DNA from: Parasitella parasitica
Lineage: Eukaryota > Mucoromycota > Mucoromycetes > Mucorales > Mucoraceae
Direction: 5' to 3'
NCBI GenBank assembly: GCA_025201805.1
Contig: MU619253.1
Coordinates: 219,316 to 283,315 of the forward strand
DNA length: 64,000 bases
Shown here: positions 22,908-32,588 of the stretch, one piece after another
How the letters are laid out: each line of letters opens with the position of its first letter
Position numbering within the stretch: position 1 is the first letter of the stretch
Position numbers and translations under genes: made by a program
The notes under the pieces: generated by a model
Seen by the model: only the letters and a program-made list of their open reading frames with translations
Database searches by the model: none
Told to the model about the DNA's origin: nothing

Positions 22908-23429
22908 ATGGCACAAACTACCGCCACCTCGCCAGACATGTCCGATGTAAGTTGGTGGGTTCTCGAGCCACACACACCACATACTTATTATTCTCGATAG
23001 ATGGTCCATCGACTCAAAGCTCGGCTGGCTTTAGCAAACTTCAAACGTGAACACGGGTATGAAAACGTAGACTTGAGAACTCTAGAGTCAAGCCTATATG
23101 AGCATCAATTAAGACCTAGCCAAAGCTCACCCACTGCAGCAACCCGATCTGTGGCATCCCCGTTAATCCACGACAAGAAGAGAAGAAGAGTCCTCTCTCA
23201 TCACCGATTTTATCCAACCTCGCCCCCTTCACAACACAGCGACTTGGATCGTTTAATAAAGAAAAACGCGTCCAGATCACCTTCCCATATTCCCTTGTCA
23301 GAAGCAAGATCGCAGCATTCACCTCTGGTAGCCGATAACCGAAAATTGTCAGCGACGCTTTCTTCAGACGATGAAGATGCTGCACATTTGTTGGTCCTTA
23401 TGCACCAAAGCCCAACCATGTCTTCTTGA
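22908..23429 (+). CDS. Whi5/Nrm1-like (GTB-motif) G1/S transcriptional repressor candidate
   Basis: Exon 1 (22908-22946) and exon 2 (23001-23429), joined across a 54-nt intron, give 155 residues. The N-terminal helix VHRLKARLALANFKREHGY followed by LRTLESSL resembles the GTB motif of Whi5/Nrm1 proteins (RLxLAxxKxxxGW...LE), which binds SBF/MBF. The middle is basic and Ser/Pro-rich with several SP sites (possible CDK sites). The C-terminus has DDEDAAHLLVLMHQSPT, like the AAxxLLxLxxSPSP end of fungal Whi5-like proteins. Role by family: repression of G1/S genes, relieved by CDK phosphorylation. Assignment rests on short motifs only. Confidence 0.6.
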
Positions 23430-23659
23430 TAAACAAGATGCCAAGATGCCAAGATGCCATCTTTTGAACGAGATATTGAATTTTCTGTACATATTTTCTT
23501 ACTGCCATTTACTATTTTCTTTTTCCAAATCAATTGTTTAACCTGCAAAACGGCTAAAGTTTTCCATGACATCCAATCAAATAAACTAAACATCTCACAT
23601 TTATAGAATTATTCCAATTTTTTTTTTCCCTCTTTATCCTTTTTCCATATTGCTACGAT

Positions 23660-24787
23660 ATGGATTTGTATGCAGCACATGTTACAGAGCCAAATGTCAT
23701 GGGTTTCTCCAACCCTTCATTGGTTCCTGAAACTGCACTCTTCTCATTCCATCCTCTTGTGTTCCTATACTTTATGCTATCGTTTTTCATTGTCCCGTAT
23801 CCGATCTATCGCTTCGTTGCTAAAAAGTATAGCTGGGAAGTGAACCAAAAGACCGTTGCAAGGCACTGGAGTGACGCTATGCTTGGATTTAGCTACGGTT
23901 TGATTGTGTTTGTATTTGGCAACTACAGCAAAGCGTACGGGTGGATCACGGTTGTTGCTTTCTATCCTTCGCTATTTGGCTATGCCATCATGGCTGAGCA
24001 GCCCTACACGAAAACTTCACTGCCCAGTATCAAAAGTTGGCCCAAAGGCATGTGGATTGTATTTCTGATTGCACTGGGGTATGTATATCGAATTCCCTTT
24101 TTTACTTCCTACTAAACCTCCCCCCCCCCCATTTTATTATATTCACAGAATCATTTTAGCTTTTGCTGGCATTCACATCTATTTCGCATCTCAGTTTGAT
24201 TTGCCGTTTGTCATTTATTATGTCTGCGGGCTGCTGATCCCGGCCTTTTTCTTGGTTACATCCGTCTTGCTGATCAAGGAAGTCAATTCAAATTGGATTA
24301 GAACCAAGTACCATACACGGCGACAACGAAAAGAAATGTCACCACCTCCTGCTTCTTTGCCAACTAATGATGTTGTAGATGAGGCTATTATTGCTCATGA
24401 AGTTCAAAATAATCATAAGGAAACTGCCGTCATTGAGCATATGCCTGCATCCGCGCCGTTACCTCCACTTGTTAACCCATACACCACAAAAGTCAGCCTA
24501 CATATTCACCATTGGCAGATATTTTACGTTTTGGCGTTCTTTACAAGGTAAAACCCAAACATGCAATACCAAAGGTGCATTCCTTTTTAATGTCTTTTTC
24601 TTGTCAGATTCAAACATCCTGTCTCGCAGGTAGCAGCAGGTATCGTTCTTGCTTGCTACATGCAAGGAATATGTGCATGTAACTATTATCTCTACTTGAC
24701 AACACACATGTATTTGCGTTTATTGACTAAAGTTTGTTGTATTTCATTCCAGATGGTTACGACTCTTTGGTGAATGATGACAGGTGA
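23660..24787 (+). CDS. Multi-spanning fungal membrane protein with HIHHW motif, function unknown
   Basis: Four exons (23660-24078, 24149-24547, 24608-24678, 24753-24787) join in frame to 307 residues. There are about seven hydrophobic segments: PLVFLYFMLSFFIVPYPIY, FSYGLIVFVFGNY, WITVVAFYPSLFGYAIM, MWIVFLIALGIILAFAGI, LPFVIYYVCGLLIPAFFLV, and two after residue 270. A hydrophilic loop of about 80 residues precedes the motif VSLHIHHWQIFYVLAFFTRF. The end is YMQGICAYGYDSLVNDDR. The HxHHW...F-R-S-x-x-x-x-G...QG...YG pattern is, as I recall, shared by uncharacterised fungal and protist membrane proteins. The clustered histidines might bind metal or haem, but that is speculation. Confidence 0.7.
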
Positions 24788-25076
24788 ATCTTGTGGCACA
24801 AATAACAAATATATTATACATATACCACTAGAATTAGCTGCTAAAATTACCGCCACCTACCATACCCAACTTTCATTGTCGTACACATTGTATAAACAAG
24901 ATCAATCAAAAGCTATCGTGTTGCCAGCTAGGAATAAATTTCTGAGTTTGTCTTATTGTGCACAACTTCTGTTTTTTATCTCCAACTTGCAGACCAAATA
25001 TCAAGATCAACAAACAAAGACTGTGGTAAGCAATCAAGAAGGAATTGGTTAAAGGGAAGAGCAGCCTAACACAGCC

Positions 25077-25115
<39 letters not shown>

Positions 25116-25574
25116 ATTCACCTGTTTCTTCAGTGAATATCGAAAAAACCTGCTGTGGCTGATAAACTCATTTCTACGATGTAAAAACAAGTGCAGCCAT
25201 CATCCAAAGCCTAAGGGTATGGTACTAGGGAGTGGTTTTAATGAGATTTTGAGGACACAATTTCCTCGTTATACTAGCAAAGGCAAAAACCTGGTCGTGC
25301 AATGAATTTCAATATGGACGTTCGTCCAAAATAATAAGCTTTTACTATGTTGTCTGCTCCCCCCCCCAATCATTAAATATGTTCTTATCCAATTATAATC
25401 AACATATTTTGCGCCTGTCAGAGTTTATGTGCAATCTTAATTCCCATAGATGCCAATACTATTTTATTGAATCATCCTTGTGTTGATGCAACATATTGTC
25501 ACATTATTTTTATTGTATTTTCGTTTTCTATTTATAATTGATGATAGAATTGAAAAATAAAACTGTTTTTGCAC

Positions 25575-25740
25575 ATAACTTTTGATAGACGCAGCGCCCA
25601 GTGGAAAGCAAGTTTTGCTCGTATAGCGATGATCATGCCTAGTTTAACGGCACATAAGACAGGCTTTATGTTGCTCCTTATCGTAGCCTATCAGTGTTTA
25701 TATGCGATTTTCATATGGCTTCTACGGATAACTTTATAGA
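25575..25740 (+). pseudogene. Dispersed coding repeat, copy 2
   Basis: Closely similar to 11509-11674 over the whole length: the shared strings include ataacttttgata, cgcccagtgga, agcgatgatcat, acaggctttatgttgctc and ttttcatatggcttct. Translated in the same frame it reads AQWKASFARIAMI...HKTGFMLLLIVAYQ. Not part of a longer open frame; judged a relic. Confidence 0.55.
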
Positions 25741-25886
25741 TATTAACAAAACATCGATACAATTGATTTCGCCAGATAGCACCAGATCACCACTTTGTTT
25801 TCCAAGTTAGATCGCAATTCTTTGGTTCTTCTACCTGAAGTTATGACCAAATGTTTAATATTTATATGGTTTATGAAAAAAAAAAA

Positions 25887-26010
25887 CTTTGTTTTAATAG
25901 ATACATCACCGAGTGGAAATCAACATGTGCCTATCAGGTAGCCTTGATTGTGCTTGTATTATTAATCAAGCTTGAAACAGGCCTAATTTTGCTTGCAGTA
26001 TCAAAGATAG
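25887..26010 (+). pseudogene. Dispersed coding repeat, copy 3 (diverged)
   Basis: Lies only about 150 bases after copy 2. The translation TEWKSTCAYQVALIVLVLL.. followed by ETGLILL aligns with the AQWKSSYAQIAMI..KTGFMLL core of copies 1 and 2, but DNA identity is lower. Open frame 25851-26201 runs through it. Judged a relic of the same family. Confidence 0.45.
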
Positions 26011-26766
26011 AGACGTTTAATATACTTTTATATGAAAGGTTGTATATTCTATATCTGTCGATATCTTTGAGTGCATCTCTGAGTTGGGACATGTCTAGTA
26101 AAAGTGGTATTTTGGGAATTACGATGTTGAGAGTTCCTCCAAGTTCTGTCAGTATAATGGAGGAAGTCATAATTACATGTTGTCCAAATGATCTCAAATA
26201 AAGCTCGCTATGACAATGGCTTCCTAAATGTGCCAAGGAAGCAGAAACTTTAAATACGGTGTGAAGGCCATCCTATGAACATTAATAGTGCAGATATTGA
26301 AAAAATAATTGCTTTTTGCTATGAACTGAGGTTTAGTAAAAATGGTTTTATCTTTGATTATTGCAATACACAAGCAGTTCGATTTTCTTGACATTTGCAT
26401 ATACTACCTACCATGGCTTCCGTATTTATTAATAGTCTCAAGTATTGCTGTATTTCGTGTCACTAAAACATGTTTATATTTATATAAATCGAGGTAAAAT
26501 ACGGATCGTGCAGCAGCCATCTCCTAATTGTGGTCAATAAAAACACATTTTATCTGATATAAGATGTAAGACGAGATTCAGGATGAGCAATAAAATACAA
26601 CAAACATATCTCCTTCCATAATGAATAAGTATAAGAGGAAATAAATGTTTTAAATGTTACAATTCAGGAACAACATTCTTCTAATCCAAAGCATAGGCAC
26701 AAAGCAGCCGCACTATAATTAAAAATCTTTGGTTATTTGATATTATCCTTAGTGTTGTGTCTTTCA

Positions 26767-27040
26767 CTACCATCCCCAGCAACAAGCATCATTTGTCTTT
26801 TTTGGCACTGAATGAACTATTACAGTTTCTGGTGCTGGTGTTGGTTGATAAAATTGAGCTAATAAAAAGTAAATAGACTAATTTTTCTGCGAAAACAAGT
26901 ATAATTTGCATACCTGGCGGATCATTAGCAAAATTGGTTTCTACTAATACACCTTTGGTGAAGGATACACTTTGAATTTGACGCTGTCGTGGTAGTCTAG
27001 TAGCTTCTGGTTCGTCAACAGCTCGTTCCCCTTGCTTCAT
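26767..27040 (-). CDS. Small protein with C-terminal CCWGW tail
   Basis: Exon 1 27040-26914 and exon 2 26858-26767 join across a 55-nt intron (GTATGC...ATTAG) to 72 residues. The body is hydrophilic (EPEATRLPRQRQIQ), then FANDPPAQFYQPTPAPETV, and the end is KKTNDACCWGW. Paired cysteines next to tryptophans at the extreme C-terminus suggest S-acylation or a CYSTM-like membrane tag, but the family is not recognised. The unspliced frame runs on into lower-quality sequence, whereas splicing recovers the Pro/Gln-rich and Cys tail. Its start lies only 20 bases from a plus-strand ATG (27061). Confidence 0.55.
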
Positions 27041-27496
27041 TGCATATTTAATACGAAAATATGATCCGTTATCGACAACTAGACAAAGAGAAGGAAGAGC
27101 TAAAAAAGAAGAACAATAAAGCTGTTGTCTTTCTCGGAGTTTTTCTTTGCTGTATTATGACGTTAGTAGATACTGTTCATAATGTTTATCTTGCCAGATC
27201 ATCCAAAACATGTTTTATCGCCATGACGATGATTGGCATGTTAAAATTGTCGAGTGCGTTTAATTTTAGGGTTCTTTAAGTATGATCAAATAAAGCGCTT
27301 ACTTGTATAGTAGAATCCATTTATTTGATGGGCACATGCATATGTTGCATTTGATTTAACCTAAATGAGTGACATGTTCAATTTTAAAACTAATTTTAAA
27401 TGTTCCAAAAAAATTTTCTCTTAAACGCGTCTTTTATATATCTCTTTTTTTTCTGTTTCCTATTTTCTTTTTTATAAACGCTTTCAAATATTAAAC
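27041..27496. other. Promoter-containing intergenic with an uncertain 72-codon ORF
   Basis: Between the minus-strand CCWGW gene and NTF2. The plus-strand frame 27061-27279 encodes a charged N-terminus (KEKEELKKKN) and one hydrophobic stretch (VVFLGVFLCCIM), but it starts 20 bases from the divergent gene and shows no family signal; I do not count it as a gene. A pyrimidine-rich run (about 27440-27470) precedes NTF2. Confidence 0.4.
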
Positions 27497-28043
27497 ATGG
27501 CTACTATCGAAGCAATAGCTGCAAATTTTACCAGGTATTATTACCACACTTTTGATACAGCCAGAGCCAACTTGGCATCTACTTACGTAAGTTGTATTTT
27601 CCTTAAACTGCTTGGGAAAATTCGATAATAACAAGTTGCAAAACAGAGAGATGATTCCAAGCTCTCCTTTGAAGGCCAATGTTTCGAAGGCGCACAAAAT
27701 ATTACCGAAAAGTTAATGGTAGGTAATAAAGGGTACATGAGAGCAGAAAAACCAAGTGTTTTTATTTTCAATCTGTAGTCTCTTTCATTCCAAAAAGTTC
27801 AACATCACTGCGATACTGTGGATGTTCAACCTTTAGACCCAACAAATGCCAAAATTCTTATAGTAGTTGTTGGTAAACTTTTAGTAAGTCATTCTTATGA
27901 ATTATTAGAGGCTTCGAGGTTACTAACAAAGTATAAAGATTGATGATAACGAAAACCCTTTGAACTTCTCGCAAGTTTTCCAGTTGGTCGCCCAGGATAA
28001 CACTTTCTACATATCAAACGACGTTTTCCGTTTTATTTATTAA
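27497..28043 (+). CDS. NTF2: Nuclear transport factor 2
   Basis: Four exons (27497-27586, 27647-27718, 27779-27883, 27939-28043), all phase 0, give 123 residues, the usual NTF2 length. Matching segments are YYHTFDTARANLASTYRDDS, LSFEGQCFEGAQNITEKLM, FQKVQHHCDTVDVQP and ILIVVVGKLL, ending FYISNDVFRFIY. NTF2 carries Ran-GDP into the nucleus and binds FxFG nucleoporins. The ORF alone is invisible without splicing because no exon exceeds 105 bases. It is convergent with the PDI gene, with 151 bases between stop codons. Confidence 0.92.
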
Positions 28044-28194
28044 ACGGAAAACCACGAGTCCATGGTGTAGAAAATTGTGCTCCGTTGGGCATCATTTGTA
28101 TGCGCCAATAAACAATAAACATCCAGATTTTCCCTATTGTGAATGAAATGCCATTTACACTTAAATCTTTATGATTTTTATAATATGTACAATT

Positions 28195-29651
28195 TTAATT
28201 CTTTACGGGGGACGCTTTCTTGTCAAAAGCACCCAGAATATTTTGACGAATACTGAAATCATCCAACTTTGCAGAAGAAACATCATCAGAGCCAGCAATC
28301 TTGGCAAGACGAGCTCCTTCAACCTCGAGGAACTTCTCACCGTTGGTCAGCATCTTTTCCATAATCTTGGCATAGTAAGTAGCATAACGAGTACCGATTT
28401 CCTTTGCGGCTTCAGCAGCTTCAGCGTGAATCTTTTCGCGTTCGTTAGCGTTCTTGATGAAGCGAATAGCAAGCTCGTCTAGTTTAGCAATACGTCCAGC
28501 AATAGCCTCCAAACCGCCGCCAACTTTGCGTTGAGTACCACAGTGTTTGTTGAGGAATTCAACAAAGGCTGCTTCAGTACGGCCACCTTCATATGCGATG
28601 GGTTCACTTTCACCAGCAGGGAAGAACTTGATGGTAGGGAAACCAGAAATATCAAATTCAGTGCCAATGTCTCGTTCTTGATCAGCGTCAATCTTTGCAA
28701 CTACACACTATTGACATCAAGTAAGCGCGTGAGATGCTGCACAGGTGGGTTACTTTGATACAAGAACTTACGTTTCCTTCATTTGCAAAAGTGGAGCCAA
28801 TCTTCTCCCAAATGGGCGCTTTAATGATAGTCCTATTTTAGCGTATCACCATAACATGCGTAAATTAGGCACTTACCAAGATTTTTGCAGTGTCCACACC
28901 ACGAAGCATAGAACTCAACAAGAACATTTTTGTTGGGATTCAAAGCAATCTCGTGGAAGTTTTTGGTAGTTAAAGTAACAACATCAGACTTTTGAGACTT
29001 GATACGAGGAGAAACACCAGACTTTTCCTTGATGAATGCAGCCAAAGAGTTCAAATCACGACCTCCCTTGTAATCCTCCACGCCCTCAGGAGAATGAACA
29101 CCCTTGGGGAACCATTTGAGTGTAGGGAAACCTTGGACACCAAACAAAGCACCAGTGTCACGGTGTTGATCAGCATCCAACTTGGCAACCAAAACTTTAT
29201 CTTTACTAGAGGAAAAGGCATCGCCTAATTGAGCATAGACGGGAGCCAAGTTCTTACAATGACCACACCAGGGAGCATAAAATTCGACAAGAGCAGGCTT
29301 GGAACCATCAATGACGCTGTTAAAGTTGGCATCCGTCAGAACGACAACATTACCCTCCCATTCGACTGCGGAACCGCCAGCAGGAGCGGTCTTTTCGCGA
29401 ACCAAAGATAAGATATCACTAGCCGAATTGATGTTTTTCAATTGTGCAAACGCGTTGTTGACATGGCCAGCTAATTTCTCGGGTGTAGTGGATTTGATTT
29501 CGGCCAAGAAACCTTGTAGCTTATCGCCATTCAGCTGCTTGGCGTTTTCCACCAAATTGAAGGCAATGTTACCTCCTTGGTAGTAGTCGTAGCCAAGAAA
29601 TGCAGCATTTACAGCGACAAGTAAGAAAAACAGCTTTTTGAAAAAAGACAT
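28195..29651 (-). CDS. Protein disulfide isomerase with two thioredoxin domains and ERp29-like C-terminal domain
   Basis: Exons 29651-28877, 28818-28772 and 28707-28195 give 444 residues. A signal/anchor (KKLFFLLVAVNAAFLGY) is followed by an unusual ~75-residue segment (about 22-95). Thioredoxin domain 1 has APWCGHC (Cys129/Cys132); domain 2 has ASWCGHC split from APIWEKIG by intron 1, with both FPT cis-Pro motifs (GFPTLKWFP, GFPTIKFFP). The C-terminal all-helical domain (LDELAIRFIKN...YYAKIMEKML) matches the ERp29/ERp38 family. The protein ends KKASPVKN, with no K/HDEL retrieval signal. Catalyses disulfide formation and isomerisation in the ER lumen. Differs from usual ERp38 by the N-terminal insert. 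Confidence 0.9.
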
Positions 29652-30548
29652 TTTTATTACAGAAAGGGAAAAGAATGAAATGGTTGCGAGAAATTGATTC
29701 AGAAATAAATAGAAATCCTATTAGCAAATCAACTTGCTCCAAGTGGTGTAGGCCCTTTGCGCTTGGATATCAACTGCTTTGGATGGTATTCCTGTCCGGT
29801 GCCTTGATGCTCCATTGTCCGGATAGGACAGATGCGCTTGGGTTTACTACAGTTTGGGATTCTATAGATCAAGCAGTGCATTAAACTTGTCTCTGAAGCA
29901 ATAAAAAATCACTGATTTCTCCAAGCTTTAAATAAAAAATAAAAAAAAAGTCCTGCCAGACTTCATGTGCTTGATGCGTCTCTAGTTCATTGAATACCTA
30001 ACACAAACGATAAAGTCTGTTAATTTTTGCATATTTGCGTTTTTGGCCAGTCTTTTGGTCAGCTAATTCATTGTGTAACCAGTGCTTATATATACATTAC
30101 ACATGTTTATTGTATCTCATGTGCATCCAAGGATTTTGAGGGATAGTTATGAAGCGTGTCAATTAAACTGTCGTTTTCACACACCAGTGGTCTTGATCGC
30201 ACTGTGCTGTCTCCTGAAAGGATAAGTCCAGGGCAGCCATCGCTGAAGCTCCCTTTTTTATCATTTAAACATTGGATCTAACCAAGTAGCAACCAACGTC
30301 AAGTATTCCGTGCTTTTCGAAAAAAAAAAAAAAATACGGTAGAGCTAAACAGCCTGTCTGTGCACTTGAGTTGACATGCCGTAACATCTTGAGCTCATAC
30401 ACTTCTTTTTCTAATTGGCCATACAAATCACCTTTCTAAAATTGAAAATTTATAAACCCCATTTGAATCTTGTTAAAGATTTTTTTTCTTCTTCTCTCTC
30501 TCCCTCTCTCTCTCTCTGCCTCTCTTTTACTCAGTTTGGCTAATTGAA
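29652..30548. other. Intergenic region between divergent PDI and decarboxylase genes
   Basis: About 900 bases. Near 29785-29830 there is an imperfect inverted pair (cctgtccgg ... ccggatagg). An A-run lies at about 30320-30334. A long pyrimidine-rich tract (ttttcttcttctctctctccctctctc, about 30481-30530) sits just ahead of the decarboxylase start. No gene recognised. Confidence 0.5.
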
Positions 30549-32268
30549 ATGGTAGCTACTAAAGATATAGACGATGCTTTAGAGCTTGACAAGATGCTGA
30601 AGCACATGCAAACACTGGTCTTCAATTGTAAGATTGGATATTCTATGGCTGACCTGCTGTAACTGACTTCAAAGACGTTTGACAGATGTTTGTCAAGGTC
30701 AAAATAAAACGAAGCCTGTGGTTATGTATCACGATCCACATCAATTGTACAAGGCCATGGACTTTTCACTACCTGTCAAGGGTGCTGGCATGGAAGGCAG
30801 GTTTCTATTTTTTTTTGCATTTCAGTATAGAATTTTGACAAGCTTATGCAGGCACCTTTGAGCTTATCAAGTCAACACTGGAATTCAGCGTCAATCCATG
30901 GAATCCTCGATTCCTGGACAAGCTATATGCTGGGACCAATCCTATTGGCGTTATTTCTGAACTTTTGCTGGCTGTACTGAACAGCAACGTCCATGTGTAT
31001 CATGTATCACCTGTGCTTACACTGATGGAGGTTGAAGTTGCAAAGGCTGTTGGGCGATTATTGAATATGGGAGAGGTTAATGCCACTATTTCAATTGAAA
31101 GCTGCAATGAAAAGTAACCCCATCAAATATAGAATTCAGGTGGTTTACTATGCCCTGGTGGTTCAGCTTCAAATTTGTTGGCTATGGTCACAGCACGAAA
31201 CAGGATGTTCCCAATGATAAAGTCAGAGGGCTATTTTCCGAAGCCAATGAATCCAGCAGCTACATACGGCAAATTAACAGTGTTTACCTCGCTCCATAGC
31301 CATTACAGTATTGACAAATCAGCTCAGGTCATGGGGCTAGGCACAGATAATATAATCAAGGTGCCAGTTGATGACATTGGAAGAATGCAAGTAGATGAAT
31401 TGGGTAATTAAAAAAGCGAGCAAAAAGGATCTTTCTTTGCTAATGATTTGAAAAAGAAAAAATGATTCTATCAAGTATAGAAAAGGGTGAAACGCCATTT
31501 TTCATTAATGCAACAGCAGGCACTACAGTTTTGGGTGCATTTGACCCTATTCGACAGATATCAGCATTAGCAAAAAAATACAACTGCTGGTTACATGTGG
31601 ATGGCTCATGGGGTGGCAGTGCTGTATTTTCGGATAAAGCTAGAAAAGAAAGAGACTGGTTTGATGGCTCCGAGTTGGCAGATACGTTCACATTGAATCC
31701 TCATAAACTGCTGGGCGTGCCATTGCAATGTTCCATGCTAATTACACCTCATCAAGGGCATCTGTTGTTTGCCAAGGCCAATTCTTTACGAGCAGACTAT
31801 CTCTTCCATGGCAACCCATATGATCTGGGAGCAGGCACTATTGGCTGCGGTCGTCGTCCAGACGCTGCCAAAGTATTTTTGGCATGGAAATTCTATGGAC
31901 AGCAAGGGCTCGGTGCTCGCGTAGATAGAGCGCTAGCTACTGCAGATGAATTCACACAGCTCGTTAGGCAAAGAGCCTCGTTTGTGCTAGTTAAAGACCC
32001 TAGTCCTTTCTTGCAAATCTGTTTTTGGTTTATGCCGCCAGGCTTGGAAGAAAAACACATTGATTTGTCTAAAGTTACAAGAGAAATCCACCGCAGAGTG
32101 AATCAATCCGGTGAGTTCATGGTAGATCATTCGCCTTTGGCTGGAACGTCAGATTTCTTTCGCATCGTAGTCAATGCGCCCGCCGTCGGCCTGCATCGTG
32201 ACCTTGAAAGACTCCTTGATACCATTGAGGAGGTCAATGCAACTATAGATTGGAAGAATGTTTTATAA
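30549..32268 (+). CDS. PLP-dependent group II decarboxylase (glutamate / cysteine-sulfinate / aspartate decarboxylase type)
   Basis: Six or so exons (30549-30627, 30686-30796, 30852 onward, and others to 32268). Motifs: NPWNPRFLDKLYAGTNPIGV, SGGLLCPGGSASNLLAM after a phase-0 join, SLHSHYSI, NATAGTTVLGAFDP, WLHVDGSWGG, the PLP-binding lysine in LNPHKLLGVP, and CGRRPDAAKVFLAWK. This is the GAD/CSAD/AADC fold I family; the long LNPHK and CGR patterns fit the glutamate- or cysteine-sulfinate-decarboxylase-like group rather than aromatic ones, but the substrate is not certain. Intron 2 needs a GC-AG pair (AAG/GCAGGT) to keep frame. A pyrimidine-rich leader precedes the start. Confidence 0.87.
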
Positions 32269-32588
32269 TTATAAACTTTTTTTTTTCTTTTTCTGATAAC
32301 GTGTTGGAGTCAAATGACTTGTTGAGGCATTGTCGAAACAAAATGTTGGACATTTCATTCAAGGCGGGGACTTAGTTCCCTTCTGTGTCCCCTCCCCCCC
32401 CCTTTTCTCCCTTTTTGAGTGGGGTGTTTATTTTGTTTTTGTTGTTGTTGTTGTTGTTGTTGTTGCTGCTCTTTCTGCTTTTTTCTTTTCTTTTCTTTTT
32501 TTTTTTTCCTTCTCATTGTCTTTTTTATTATCCTCGAGAAAAAAAAAGCGTCATTGTGTTTACATCAACAAATTGATAATATCTTTCC
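32269..32588. repeat. Pyrimidine-rich and (GTT)n intergenic
   Basis: 320 bases between two plus-strand genes. Contains C-runs at about 32393-32402, a (GTT)n trinucleotide repeat at about 32437-32466 and long T/C tracts at 32480-32525. Probably the 3' end of the decarboxylase transcript plus the RasGEF promoter. No gene. Confidence 0.6.

Larger units (their letters stand above)
24788..26766. other. Repeat-rich intergenic region
   Basis: About 2 kb containing a poly(A) run at about 25081-25111, a C-run near 25361-25367 and two further copies of the dispersed repeat also found at 11509-11674. No intact gene was recognised; the open frames are interrupted fragments. Confidence 0.6.

Noticed and set aside
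27061-27279. 72-codon ORF with one hydrophobic stretch
   Set aside because: Starts 20 bases from the divergent CCWGW gene, no family signal, and the rest is charged low complexity; kept only as an intergenic note.
29785-29830. UPR element or hairpin upstream of PDI
   Set aside because: The cctgtccgg/ccggatagg pair is imperfect and does not match the UPRE or ERSE consensus that I know.
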